NCBI GenBank assembly: GCA_029990175.1
Contig: JARKIP010000038.1
Span: 27,039,501-27,103,500 of the forward strand
Reading direction: 5' to 3'
Length of the DNA stretch: 64,000 bases
From: Petunia secreta
Lineage: Eukaryota > Streptophyta > Magnoliopsida > Solanales > Solanaceae
The notes beneath the pieces were generated by a model that did not search any database, was not told where the DNA came from, and worked only from the letters and a program-made list of their open reading frames with translations. The first letter of the stretch is position 1. Every line of letters starts with the position of its first letter. Positions 11,604 to 23,724 of the stretch are shown one piece after another. The position numbers and the translations under genes were made by a program.

Positions 11604-11766
11604 ATACAAAGAAATACACTTGTGCATATATAAAAATATAAAGATATATATAATTATTTAAATTTATACAAATATTATAAAAACTTATTCAAATTTATAC
11701 TAATCACCACAACCATTGCTAAATAATATGACAATCACCACTTATTCCATCAAACTTGCCATAACT

Positions 11767-12014
11767 ATCGGCAGCGGCGGAGCCACCTGGGAGGAGACCA
11801 CCCTTCGTCCGAAAATATACTGTGTAGATAGGTTAAATTTAATTATTTATGATTAAATAATACGTTTTGAACATCCTTGACACAATTGATAGTGCTAGTC
11901 TAGTGGTGAAAGATGTTAAAACTTAGTTAGATAACCCATGATCAAGTCTTAACTTATACATTTTGAAGGAAAAAAAATCCTATAAAGCTTGAACTTCTGG
12001 CTGCGCACTCACTA
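11767..12014. mobile_element. Probable hAT MITE, degenerate ends
   Basis: CAGCGGCGGAGCC near the left border is mirrored by GGCTGCGCACTC near the right border. The direct repeat CCATAACTA occurs at 11759-11767 and 12015-12023. The ends are mutated, so the exact borders are uncertain by a few bases. The middle (11900-11960) has a weak tRNA-like A-box phrase, CTAGTGGTGAAAG, but no proper B box. Confidence 0.5.
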
Positions 12015-12114
12015 CCATAACTACCACTTATTTATCCTAAAATCACCATATCTATCACAATATACAAATAAGAAGAAGAAAAACTTTGGTACCCTCTTTA
12101 TATTATTGAGTCAT

Positions 12115-13375
12115 GATACATTAACTAACTAGTGAAGATTTAACTAAAAGACCTCCAAAAAATTTGATTTAATAAAATGACCTCCTTTTTTTCTTTTTGA
12201 CTTATTTTTTTGGGGAAATATCTTAAGTGTGGCTAAGTGGGGGTTGGAGGCCTAATTAGCAATACAAAAACTTGTGGGTGATTTTGAAACTTGTGGAAAA
12301 GTATATAATTCACCCAAAAATGAGTTTTTTTCGAGTCAAAAATAAAAATGGGTCTTGCACCATTTCTTCATCCTCTCTTCCAATTTTTTCGAAACCCTTT
12401 CGTCTTCTTCCATAATTTTTTGCCTCCCCCATCCCTCCCCCCATATCCAACACGTCGTTTCGGTTCAAAAGCTTTCTAATTTATTTTTTTTTCAAAGCAA
12501 AAGCTTTGATTTTTTTTATTTTGAAGGTGTTTTGTGACTACATTGGCTTGGTTTTAGCTCTTTCGAGGTATACATTGTATTTTCTTCAACTAATAAGCTT
12601 CAAGAGCTCTGTTTTGTTGCCTTGATGGTACTCCATTAAAGGTCTGATTTTCAGATCTGTGGTTTTCAGATATGTGGTTTTCAGATCTGTGGTTTTCAGA
12701 TCTGCTGTAACAATTTATCATCAACCAATCCTAGTCGATTGTAGACCTTATCGCAATTAATAGACCATTGATGGGAGCTATGCAGTGGTGGATGCTAATT
12801 TCTTGGATCAATGGGTGGAGATGGCAACATGTTGGTTTGACATTCCAAGACAAATGAAATTATTACTTATCTTTGCAACACCTTTAAGAAAATAATATAT
12901 AAAGCGAGATGGACGTTGATAACGCTATTTATTTTATATGTTGTTTTGTTCTTCTTTCCAATTCATTATGTTTTTTTTTCGAAGTAAAATCTTCAAATTT
13001 TCAATTTTGAAGGGTGTTTTGTCACTACATTGGCTAGGATATAGCTCCTTCGAGATATGCGTTGTGTTTTCTTTATCTAATAAGTTTCAAAAGATCTGTT
13101 GTGTTGCTTTGACGTTGCTCCATTAGAGGTTTGGTTTTCAGATCTGCTGTAACAGTTCATCAACCAATCCTGTCGATGATTGACTTTACTTATTACAATT
13201 GATAGACCAATTCAATGATAGGCAATTATGCAGCAGCGGATACTGATTTTTTTAGATCAATTTGTGGAGGTGGAAATATATTGACTTGATATTCCAAGAC
13301 AAGTGAAATTATCACTAACCGGTGCATTAGAAAAATAATCTTGAAAACTAGATGGATGATGATAGGGCTATTTAG
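12115..13375 (+). repeat. MULE leader fragment, tandemly duplicated (487-bp period)
   Basis: Two direct copies, about 12465-12932 and 12952-13373, share GTGTTTTGTNACTACATTGGCT, CAGATCTGCTGTAACA and CCAAGACAA at a constant 487-bp offset. Both contain a degraded match to the first codons of the MULE transposase at 38264: in copy 1 ATGGGAGCTATGCAGTGGTG is followed by GATGCTAATTTCTTGG. The upstream part (12120-12200, GACCTCCAAAAAATTT, ATGACCTCC) matches the presumed MULE end at 37650-37700. A 16-bp subrepeat (TTTTCAGATCTGTGG) is present about four times at 12645-12705 in copy 1 only. Confidence 0.6.
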
Positions 13376-16085
13376 TCGTGCTTGAATTATTGCTTTAAGT
13401 TATATAATATCAGTTGATCAATTGAAGACTAACGTATTGAATAATCGACCAAGAAAAAAACTACATCACCCTTACAACTTTTCAAAGAGTCTCTGTATAA
13501 TCTTGTATCTTTTATGTATCAAAAAGAATTTTCAACAATGAAAGCTTTAAAATTATTGTTATTGTTGTTAGTTAAATAAAACTTTTGGTTTATACAAATT
13601 TTTTGTGCTTTCATTTACTTGGCTTGCGCCAATATTTAATCCACACAATGTGATTCCTTTCATTAAAATTTCTAAATCGAACTTGAACGACACTCAACCA
13701 AAAAATTCTTATACTTAATCAATTATCCACTACTCAATTTATTATTTAATGACCATCATGAAGATAGTTGATTATGAAACACAGTAGTTGATAGTATTTA
13801 ACAAGTGGTTTACACTCAAGCAGTAAACAATCGATTATCAACTATTAGGAAAACTAATGAATAAGACCGTGCTTGCCCGGTCATTAAAAAATATCTAAAT
13901 AAATATAGAAGTATTCCTCATTTTATCTTTTTCTTACTTCGCGTGATTTTTAAAAAATAAAGAATTACTGAATAATATATATGATTTTTGTATATAAAAA
14001 GGTAAAATAAATATGATAATAGTGTTACATGTACATTAAACTTGGTATAAAATATTTTATATTAGAATTAATGGCTTATACCTTAATATACATTGTCCAT
14101 CATATAAGAAAATGACAAATACTGCTTCAAAAAAAATATTTAGTGAAACAACTATAATAGTCAATATTTGAAGAGACTCGCAATATTATTATATAAATTT
14201 AATTATTTTTAAGTACGTTTAAGAGCATAATAGAGTAGATAATAGAGTAGATAATTGAAAAGACTTAATTAGATGACTCAATTGAAGGAATAATATTTGG
14301 TTACGTATTTCTCGTAATTTTTTTGTTTTTAAAAGTGTTTTTTTTTAGTTTCTATTTAATTCATTTTGTTCTTCACTATTTCTTTTCTTCCTCTACAATT
14401 TCTTGAAACTCTAAATCCTCACTTCATGTAGTAACTCAGTTAAGATAGAAAAGATAAAATTTTAATGTATAAGAATACATTATTAATTATATATATGTCG
14501 AGTTGCATCTTTTATTATCAAACTTTTAAAAAATAAAATAACTTTAAATAGAAATTTTCACTTTTATATACATAGACATTGGTGCTTTCTTTCTTTTTGA
14601 ATATGATGGTAAAGTTTTTCTATTCAAAATTCTCTTTAGTCTCTTCTTTTAAAAAATCACAATTCTTTTTTTTCTTGTTCTATTTCTCAATCTCCCCCTA
14701 TATTCTCATTCGTCCGAAATGAGCACATTTCCAGAAACTCACATTTCTACCACTACTCAACTCAATTAACAATTCATTCTTTCCCATCTTTTCTTTTATT
14801 TTGTTATATTTCATATCCTTATGAAAACATCTTAAACGGGAGAAGAGAAAAGCTAAAGAACCAAAATTGTGTATTTTTATGGTAAAAGAACAAATAACAT
14901 TAATGTAAAAAATAAAAAAGACAAACAAATAAATAAATATTACAACAGATTTGAAACAACTTATCAACTAATCTTTTACATCGAAACTAACATCATGATT
15001 GAGCATATTCATACCTGTGAGAAGATCTCAAATATAAAACAATTTCATGTGAACAAATTGTAGTAGCTATCTTCTAACATAATATCTGTTGAGCACTTTT
15101 GTACTCTTCTTCGAAAATAGGATAGTAGTGGCTAGAGAAATACGTAGTCCTTGATTTGATGAAGATCAAACATATTTTCAGCATTGAGATAGTATGAGAC
15201 AATTTCATCGACTAGACACAACAAACATTGTCGCATATTATCCGCAAATAAAGACTAAAATACTAGATGTATATTAGTGATGGATAAGCAAGAAAAGAAT
15301 AAGTAAGGTGCAAAATACATATGTTTCAAGTCACTTATGGACTGTATATAGCGTATAAAAATACATTAATGCATATGCAGAGGAATGGAAATTAATACAA
15401 AATCATTATTCATATTAATTGCATAAACTTTATTTCATAGAATAATTATACAATTAAGTATGACAAATAAACGGTAAAGTAAAATAAATTATAACTGAAC
15501 AAACGACAGAGAAGCCTAAGGGCTGATACATATACCTTTTATGGGCCATAGCAAACTAAATGAGGAAGATATGAGGAAAAATAAAGTGAACATTTCTTTG
15601 TATTTTTAAGTGAATGGTTGCCAAAAAACTATGCCACATCACTTGGCTATAGTTCTCAATTCATCCCTGCTTATGTTTAAATAGTACTACCGTAAATAAT
15701 ATATATTGGTAACTATATTAAGTAAATTTTGTGATTTAATAATGAAACAATATTTGACATGTGAATTACAACATTTTTGAGTAATTGTATTTGAAGGTAT
15801 TTTTACGTACATCCTGGTGAATTCCTTTGTTTAAATATAATGATCATAAATAAAAGTACTAATTATTTTAAATAATACATTTTATTTGTAATTGTATTAA
15901 GAGATTCTTTGATATAGATAAATAATTGAGACCGCTTTCATTACATTGTTGTATCAATGTTCTCATATATAAAATTAATATTTACTATTACTCATTTTTA
16001 GTTGTAATTTAATGAGGAAGAAAAATATATAGAAAAAAATATAAAAGAGACATTTTATTGTGCCACATCCGTCCTTCGAAAATGT
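13376..16085. other. AT-rich intergenic DNA, nothing recognised
   Basis: Strongly AT-rich, without open frames above about 90 codons or recognisable domains. The only notable item is a 31-bp phrase at 15631-15661 (ATGCCACATCACTTGG and onward) that recurs with one mismatch at 17954-17984. Confidence 0.6.
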
Positions 16086-16089
16086 AAAA

Positions 16090-16322
16090 GTTTTTAGGGC
16101 TAATCACAAATATATACAACCCTAACACCAAAATTACAAAAAATAACAACATTATTCCAATTTACAAAATATACCAACATTTCTTTACCCATTATATACA
16201 AAACCAACAAAATTAACAAATTAGGGTTCCTTCTTCTTCCTACTGCCCCCCCCCCCCACTGCCACCACCCCAGGCGGCGCCGCCGCCTAGTCACCGCCGG
16301 CCGCCGCCGCCGGCCACCCACC

Positions 16323-16357
<35 letters not shown>

Positions 16358-17150
16358 TATCTAAAATATGAAATACACATATAAACATTGATTTCTCTTT
16401 GAAAATACACTTGCAACATACATATAAACAAAAAATACATGTAAATACACACAAAAATATTTTACATACACTAAACACACACATACATACAAGGATCTAC
16501 GGATCTACAAATTAAACATACAAATTTATGTATGTCACACATACACTTGACATACACACAAAAACACATACAAAAAATACAATAGATGCTCAGATATACA
16601 TGTTCATACAGTAACATACACGTTCATACACTTCTGTGCTGAAAATTATTACATGTATATACACGAACATACAGATACATACACTTCCAGATCTGAATTT
16701 GAATGTGTATATTCAAATGTAAAAAAGAAGAAGGAGAAGCAGATCTGAACTTGTATTAACAAAATACATGTGTATACATAAAAATACACACATATACACG
16801 TACAAAATAAAAAAAGAAAAAAAAAATGAGGAGAAGATGAGAAAAGAGGAGCAGATCTGCTCCAATCGCCATGGTGGAGACACGCAGCGGCTGCGACGGC
16901 GGAGCAGAGGCACGGGAGGGGGGGGGGGGTGACGGCGGGAGGGTGGGGTGGGTGGGTGGAGGAGAGGAGAGAAAGAGAGAGGGAGAAGTTAGGGTTTTGG
17001 GTAGAGAGGGAAGAAAGGAAATGAAAAATTGTATATTTTGTAAAATGTGAAAAAGTGTTGGTATATAGGGTAATTATTTGAAAATATCGGTATTTTTTGT
17101 AATTAAGTGGTTTAATATGTCAATTAGCGTAAAAATGTCAAGTTTTTATT
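16090..17150. mobile_element. Candidate non-autonomous element with AT-rich inverted ends
   Basis: The left side (16100-16200) contains AATTACAAAAAATA, TTTACAAAATATACCAACA and ACCCATTATATAC. The right side (17015-17120), read on the minus strand, has the same words in the same order (AATTACAAAAAATA; ACCCTATATACCAACA; TTTACAAAATATA). Inside lie GC-rich DNA (16245-16322), a 31-base T run (16326-16356), a TACACA/CATACA-rich block, and another GC-rich block (16860-16960) with a G run. No target duplication was found. The class is probably MULE-like. Confidence 0.4.
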
Positions 17151-18073
17151 GTGAAAAATATATTACTTTTTAAAATACCTTTTCCGTTCAGTAGCTCGCT
17201 TTGTAGGCCTCATTTGTTACTTTGCCCACGGACCAAGATTTTTCTTAAACAATATAAAATAAACTCAAGATTAGGAAACGATAAACAAAAAGATAATTCA
17301 TCGCAGCTTTAGTGCATATTCGGTATCTAAGAGCAAAAATAATTTATCATTCAGATAATTCAATCGGTCAACTGTATAAAAGAAAATCATTTCCTCGATT
17401 GAGGCTTCTCGAGAGTAAATATTACTCTTTGGTAAAACTCTGTTTTGTCACCCATCCTCTTCTGTTTTGGAAGTATAAAATATTAGCAATTGAAATGGAG
17501 TAAACATGAGGATATATTTATACTTATAGGTCAAAATTGAAAGGCAATATATGAACTTAAAAATGTAGAAGAATAGTGAAGAATAAGTGTGTATTGTGCT
17601 TATATAATAGTAGTATTCAAAGATTAACGGTACAAATCCCTAATTAGGTATTGGAGTCCTTTTAACTTCTCATTAATTGAGAGAACATATGTGCTGCCCT
17701 TACTTTCAAAAGGAAGAAAATGGATAGGAATATTTAAGAACACTTCTGTTTAGAGTAAAAGGCGGAAAGGAGAAAACGGATAGGAGTAATTATTGCAACA
17801 GTTTCATTTGACCTTTTTTCATTTCTTCATTAAGTATAACTTTAAAAGTCAATTTATTTACTAAATGTTCTCAAAGGATGATGAGAGGAAAATATACAAT
17901 TTTTGAAAACACTTGTTTTCTTTATATTTGGATGGGATGGTGGTCATAGAGGCATGCCACATCACTTGCCTATAGTTCTCAATTAGTAGAGATATAGATG
18001 TATTTGATTTAAAATATTTAGCATTAAATTAATAAATAAGCAACATCTTAACTACTCAATTTTGGTCCATTAT
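17151..18073. other. Intergenic DNA, nothing recognised
   Basis: AT-rich sequence with no gene. The phrase GAAAAYGGATAGGARTA occurs twice (17718 and 17775), and the 31-bp repeat described for 15631 recurs at 17954-17984. Confidence 0.55.
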
Positions 18074-19460
18074 TGAAACGACCTCGGTCGGTCGTTTCGG
18101 GAGATAGGACTCCGATTTACGTGTCAATAATTTTAAAATCTTCATTAGGTCCATTGAGACTTATCTGTAAAATTTGAGCTAAATCAGACCTCGTTTGGTA
18201 CGCATCGGAAGAAGGTTTCAGTTTTTATTAGCAATAAATATTAAAAAGAGATTTTCGAACTCGGTTTGGAGAACGAGCTCCGATTCGAAATTTGAAAGCG
18301 TCGTTAGGTTCGTATGATTATTTGTGACTTTTGTGATCTTCGAAAGTGAATTTCGAGGTTGTTCGGCTAGTTTCTGCTAAAATGCCGAAAGTTAAATAAT
18401 TTGACCTTTTTTCATTTAAATTCGCATCTTGAGTTTCGGGACGATTTGAGATCCACTTAGGCGAGTATGCTACATATAATTTGTATAACTTGTATGCAAA
18501 AGTTGGAATTATTTCGAATATCGTAGGGTACCATTTTAAAATAAAATGTGTGCTTTCTAAAATTCTTCTTCGTTCCCAACCTACCCAATGATGTTTGAAT
18601 CCGATGCCTAGTTTGAATTCCAAAATAGCTAATGGTGATTATCCTCCTAAGTGATTATATGAGGTTACCATACTAGGACTCACAAAAGGAAAGAAAGAGG
18701 ACAAAATGAAAGAAAGAAAGAGAATAAGACGGTGGTGAGCTTATAAAGCTCAGATTGAACAGAAAGAGAAACAACGAGAAGCAGAGGAAAAATATGCCAG
18801 AAAATGAGAAAAGAGCCGGAGAAAAGTAGAATTTTTACCCTTAAATATTCAGGTAAGGATCTTAATATGTTATTTGAGTTTATTACGTGTGTTTGAATAT
18901 ATTTTAACGGTAAAATTGGGATATTAGACATCATTTTAATAAGTTCAACTAATAGTTTAAAGGGTCAATTAGACCCCGATAATGGAATTGATTATATATT
19001 CGTACTCAGTGAGTTATGGGCAACATATAAATGTAATTTATTTAGAGTTTGATTAAGTGACCTTAAACCCTATACATAGGCCTGGCATGCATATTGCGTA
19101 TGTGAATAGGGTATCAGGTTCCTAACCAGATTACCCTAAGATGTGGGGAATGAAGCCTTTAGCCTTATTTGATATCGTTTTCTTCTTATTGAATACAATA
19201 GGATCATTTGGCAGTGAATCAAAAGGATAAAGCAGTTGTTGAGTAACTGTGCTAACTTTGTAACAAGGTAAGTGTTTATATCCATTTCTTTGGATGCCAT
19301 TGGCCTCGTAGATATCCTACCACGTGTTCCTTACGTGTGTAGCTGCCGATAGGCGTACATATTACGCCTTAGCTTTGAATTTACATTGTATATTATATGT
19401 TATGCCCTGTTGTTGGTATTGCATTGAGCATATGAGCATTGCACTCTGGTTTTGAGCATT

Positions 19461-19890
19461 TCATATACTTCCCGGTTGGCGATGAGAGTCCCGCACCGGT
19501 GAAGGGTCATTATTACATATACTTTCCGGTAATTGATGAGAGTCCCGGGCCGGTGAAGGATCATTATTGCATATACTTCCCGGTTGGCGATGAGAGTCCC
19601 GCACCAGTGAAGGGTCATTATTACATATACTTTCCGGTAATCGATGAGAGTCCCGAGCCGGTGAAGGGTTATCATTACATATACTTCCCGGTAATCGGTA
19701 AGAGTCCCGAGCCGGTGAAGGATCATTATTGCGTATACTTCCCGGTTGGCGATGAGAGTCCCGCACCGGTGAAGGTTCATCATTGCATATACTTCCCGGT
19801 AATCGATGAGAGTCCCGAGCCGGTGAAGGATCATTATTGCATATATCTCCTGGTAGACGATGAGAGTCCCGTGCCAGAGATATGTATCAG
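19461..19890 (+). repeat. 54-bp minisatellite, eight copies, inside the LTR
   Basis: The marker GATGAGAGTCCCG begins at 19481, 19535, 19589, 19643, 19697 (one variant), 19751, 19805 and 19859: eight copies with an exact 54-bp period and no indels. Two subtypes, GTTGGCGATGAGAG and GTAATCGATGAGAG, alternate for most of the array. Because 54 is a multiple of three, long open frames exist on both strands (an 18-residue repeat such as DESPEPVKDHYCIYFPV). I regard these as by-products, not a gene. Confidence 0.93.
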
Positions 19891-20067
19891 GCATATGTGA
19901 CTGCATTGCATCGTACTGCATTCATTGCATCTCATTGCACCGCATACGGACTATTGTGTATAGTGTAGTGTTTTATATATGCGGTATGTATACTATGTCG
20001 TGGACATATCTCAGTTTGCCTATATATATTTCTGGCTCGTATTCTGGGTTGCGGGGATCGGGGTTTC

Positions 20068-20240
20068 ATGCCGCAACGGTATAAATATATGAATCGGGTT
20101 GCACGTCTGCACGTCGCAACGGTATAAATATATGGATCGGATTGAACACCGCGACGGTATGAATATATGGATCGGGTTGCACGCCGCAATAGGATGAATA
20201 TATGGATAAAGTTGCACGCCGCAACAGGATGTATTTCTGA
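20068..20240 (+). repeat. 35-bp minisatellite, five copies, inside the LTR
   Basis: The marker CGCAAC (or variant) starts at 20072, 20115, 20150, 20185 and 20220. The period is 35 bp, with one 43-bp unit at the left that carries an 8-bp extra piece (ACGTCTGC). Units contain GGTATAAATATATGGATCGG and GTTGCACGC. TATAAATATA words are repeated but sit about 0.7 kb before the LTR end, so a promoter role is possible but unproven. Confidence 0.85.
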
Positions 20241-20892
20241 TTGTTGATATGTTCGGGATACCTATATGTTATGGCTATCTTACGTTCCTGGTTGTTAATA
20301 AGTTTGTCATTCCATACGTGTTTCTATTTATTATTTTGCTCTGCTTTTTCATAATTTAAATAAGAGGAATTTGGTTTATCTGTTTCTTTTCTCCCTGGCT
20401 AGATATCCTATTCTTTGAGGTGGCTAGTCTGCCCCACTTATTGAGTCCTTTTGACTCACCCTTGTTTGTTGTTTGTTTTTGTCTATCTATTTCGTTTCGG
20501 CAGGTCCGCCCCAGGATTGAGTTCACCACGTTGTGAAGGAGCGAAGACGACTTCAGCTGTTAGGGTGAGCCAGCTTTTATTCCGGATGGCCACAAATTTA
20601 TTGTTTATTATTTCAGTTGCAGATTGCTCCCTTCAGGAGGTATCTGTCTTCTTTTGTACTTTTAGATGTCCAGTCTGGATAACCCTAAACCTAGTATGTT
20701 GGGTAGTCAGCTATAATTTCTTCTTGTACAACTTGTAGGTATCAGTATTCTGTGCTTTTTCTAAGTCTTGTTATTATTTATAAATTGAATTATATTTATT
20801 TTCCTAATTTAATTGGTAAGGGTTCGCCCGACGGGTCTAGGGGAGGATGTCGGGTGCCCGCACGGCCTAGCCGGATTCTGGGTCGTGTCAGT

Positions 20893-20903
20893 TGGTATCA
20901 GAG
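20893..20903 (+). other. Primer-binding site, initiator tRNA-Met type
   Basis: TGGTATCAGAG, complementary to the 3' end of plant initiator tRNA-Met, lies two bases after the LTR end at 20890. This fixes the LTR boundary and the plus orientation of the element. Confidence 0.75.
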
Positions 20904-23593
20904 TTCGGTTTAGAGTCTATCCAGACTAAGACAGTGTCTAGTAGAGTCTCGCTGATGGGTACGTAGACGTCCGTACTTATCTACGAGAGGCTATGATGGC
21001 ATTTAGGAAGTTTCACTTCCTTCTTTTCTTATCGTGCGTCGGTCTAGTATGCAAAATAATTTTTTTTAATTCCTTCGTGGTAATTGTAAACCCTCGTGCG
21101 ATAAATCAGCAAATGGTATGAGTTCAAGACGAAGCAGTCTAGCGTGGGGCTAGCACTGACGAAGCCCCAAGAGTTGTTGATCGTGCTGACAATCTAGTTA
21201 CGGAGGTCCCAACTGTACGAGCTACCGATGGGCAAGGGAGGAGGGCCTTGTAGTTCCCTTGGCTCTCTACGATGTTTTTACGAGAATCTTGGCGACGCAG
21301 ATACCACAAGAACCTATTATTAGCTAGGCAGCCTATCAGGTTGCCGCAGATGGAGACGTTCGGTCTCAGGGAGCCCTTGTTCCAGTCCCTGATGTTGCCC
21401 CAGTAAATTATGTTCTAGAAGCAGCATGTGTTGCGCCATCAATTGTACTGGTTGGTTAGCCAGCCGAGGTAATGGTTCGATCCGAGTGCCCAAAGAGGTT
21501 GCATTATTTTACGCGGTTGAACCTTCCGATATTCTTTAGCAATTCATTAGATAAACCTCGCGATTCTTTTTAAAATAAAATGATGTCAGCATATCCTTCA
21601 GGCTCTTGATTATATTGAGCGGTATGGTGTTGATTATTCTGCTTTCCAGTATTAGGGTCCAGCCTTGAATTGGTAGGCCGCTCTCTTATTAGCTAACTTG
21701 GTTCGGTTTTTCTTCTAGATTTGTGGAAAAGTTCCTTTCGAGTAGCGAGCGAGATGAAAAGTGTTGCCAATTTGAGTGGATTGGACGGTGTAGCCTATCA
21801 ATTAGCCTATTGGTGCTTTAGAATATGAGATTGAATTCTATAGAATTGCTGAATATGCATTAGAACTAGTCCATGAGCCTTTCGAGAGATTCAAAGATTT
21901 ATTGATGACCTTTCTTTTTCCTTGAGATCCCAGATGGCTCGAGAGACTGAGGTCTAGATTTCATTTGATGTTGTTGTTGATATTGCCCAAAGGTACGAGG
22001 CATATCATAAGTTAGAACAGGAAGAGTTAGAGCGGGAGAGCAAGAGATCCCGTGGCCTTAATGGGAAACCATGGTACCTCATTTAGAGGTAAGAGTTCTG
22101 ATTATTTTGGAAGGTCACCTGCCAGGTTATCTCAGCTGGTAGAGCGTAATTCTTAAAGTGCGCTAGTAGTTCATTAAGATAGACCCAGTTTTTCTCTTTA
22201 CAACTATCAACAATCTTTCCGGCTTCCATTTTCAGCAGAAAGGTGGTATCATTGTCGTGAGTCTGGCTATCCTTTGAGGAGTTTTCCCTTACTCCAGCAA
22301 GTAGGCAGTCGTCCTTTCTCTCGTCATCAGCCACATGTACAGTCACAGGGGATTTCAATTAGATCTTAATCAACCAGAGATATGCCCTTATTCGATAGAG
22401 GTCGAGAGCATGGTGGTAGTAGTTCTTCTAGAAGTAATTATCAGGGTAGTGGCTCGGCTCAGCCGCAGAGGCAGTTCCAAGAACTACCAGTCTGGCAGGA
22501 TGTTGAGGTATCTGATGTAGTACACCCATGTATTTTTTATTCTCTTAAATGTGAGTAAGATTTGATTCTTTTGATCGCTCTGGAAATGGTGTGTCTTATC
22601 ATGTTTCAATGGTTTCCTTGGATGTCGTTTCTATTAAGAATCGGTTGTGGTAGAGGGATGAGCTTCTGATATGATTTATTCCTGGAATCTATGACGACTC
22701 TACTAGTTTATCTGGTTTAAATGATAGAGATTTGTGAGTGAGTATCGGTATTGTTTGCTTAGCATCTTGTTGTACCTCATTCTATTATAGTGCCAAGTCA
22801 GTCTATCTCTCTTTGGAATTCAGTGTTGATAGGATGGTGGGATTCTTATTCGTCACAATCAGAAAGTGATATTATTTCTTCCGGTGCAAAGTGATTAGTA
22901 AGTAATATTCAATACGTATCTCCTCTTGGTTCAAAATGCTAGTAAAGTCATGTTATCCTATGAGCTTATCTAGGTTATAAAAAGGTTTCTGGTAAATTGT
23001 CAGAGTTTCCTTCTTATTGGGAGGTCAAATTTGCATGGATGTTGTTCCATAAAGCTCATTTAATATCTGTTTATTCAATTGCGATTCTTGGGCTACTTTG
23101 ACTCGTAAGTAGTCTACCTTTGGTAGCCAAGTAAATAAGAAGAAGAACTTTCTAAAGTTCTAATTATTTCTATCCTCAGTCTGTTGCTATCTCTTCTTTA
23201 TTCGGCACTGGTGAACTTAGGCGGTCAGTAACCTATTGTGATGCTCCCTATATTGAGCCAGAGTGCGTGTCAAGGTAGCCGGATAAGCACAATATTGTGT
23301 TTCAAAGCTACTAAGGGTAATAGAGGCATCATTTGACCTTTGATTTGATCCATCAGGCAGCAGTGCTTTTAGAAAATGTCGGGAGTTGTGACTCGAGAGT
23401 TGCAGCTGTTTGGCAACTCGAAAGGGTAGTTGGTAGCTTAGGTCTGCCTACGTTCAGCTTTTAGCTAAATCTTCTTTAGTCCAGCAGACTGTGTGGGGAT
23501 GGTCATTTCTATTCAAATAGCTGCATGAGTTTGTGCTTTAAGTGGAAGAGTCTTCCTCCAAATACTGAATGCTAATACTAAATCTCCAAGGCG
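20904..23593 (+). pseudogene. Decayed leader and gag of the Tekay-like element
   Basis: The leader after the primer site (GTAGAGTCTCGCTGATGGG, CTTTCTTATCGTGCG) parallels the leader fragment at 36570-36720. Around 21840-22075 short gag-like peptides can be read in broken frames (ELVHEPFERFKDLLM; MARETEV; DVVVDIAQRYEAYHKLEQ followed by ELERESKR), then a serine/glutamine-rich stretch near 22410-22480 that normally precedes the zinc knuckle. No frame exceeds about 90 codons and no RT is recognised. Beyond 22500 I can no longer assign the sequence. Confidence 0.45.
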
Positions 23594-23720
23594 TTGATAC
23601 CACTTTTATCACGACCCAACCTAGGGCCACGACAAAAACCTACAATGAGTGTCGATCATTGCTAAACCCACTAATAATCTATTAATGATAGAGATAAGCT
23701 GGCAACCCGATCATATATAC
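23594..23720 (-). mobile_element. 3' tip of a minus-strand LTR with primer-binding site
   Basis: On the minus strand, GGGTCGTGATA ends an LTR-like sequence, and TGGTATCAA (23594-23602) follows as a tRNA-Met-type primer site. Only about 100 bp of LTR is present before the sequence switches to an integrase fragment in the same orientation. This is a rearranged scrap of another Tekay-like copy. Confidence 0.5.
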
Positions 23721-23724
23721 GTAC

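Larger units (their letters stand above)
18074..20890 (+). mobile_element. Long LTR of a Tekay/Del-like Ty3/gypsy element
   Basis: The segment begins TGAAACGACCTCGGTCGGTC and ends GGGTCGTGTCA, followed one base later by TTGGTATCAGAG, a primer-binding site for initiator tRNA-Met. The start contains a small palindrome (GACCTCGGTCGGTCG). A length of about 2.8 kb is long but usual for this chromovirus group. Two minisatellites lie inside, at 19461 and 20068. The TGAAACGACC start resembles the TGTAACGACC starts I know for Tekay-like LTRs. No second LTR is in the window. Confidence 0.65.

Noticed and set aside
19439..19921. Two long frames on opposite strands (153 and 173 codons) with an 18-residue repeat
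   Set aside because: They exist only because the 54-bp unit is a multiple of three and lacks stops; the array lies in an LTR and there are no gene signals.
22120..22170. tRNA-like phrase TCAGCTGGTAGAGCG
   Set aside because: It looks like a tRNA D-arm, but no T-arm box (GGTTCGA) or closing acceptor stem follows at the right distance; it lies in decayed gag.
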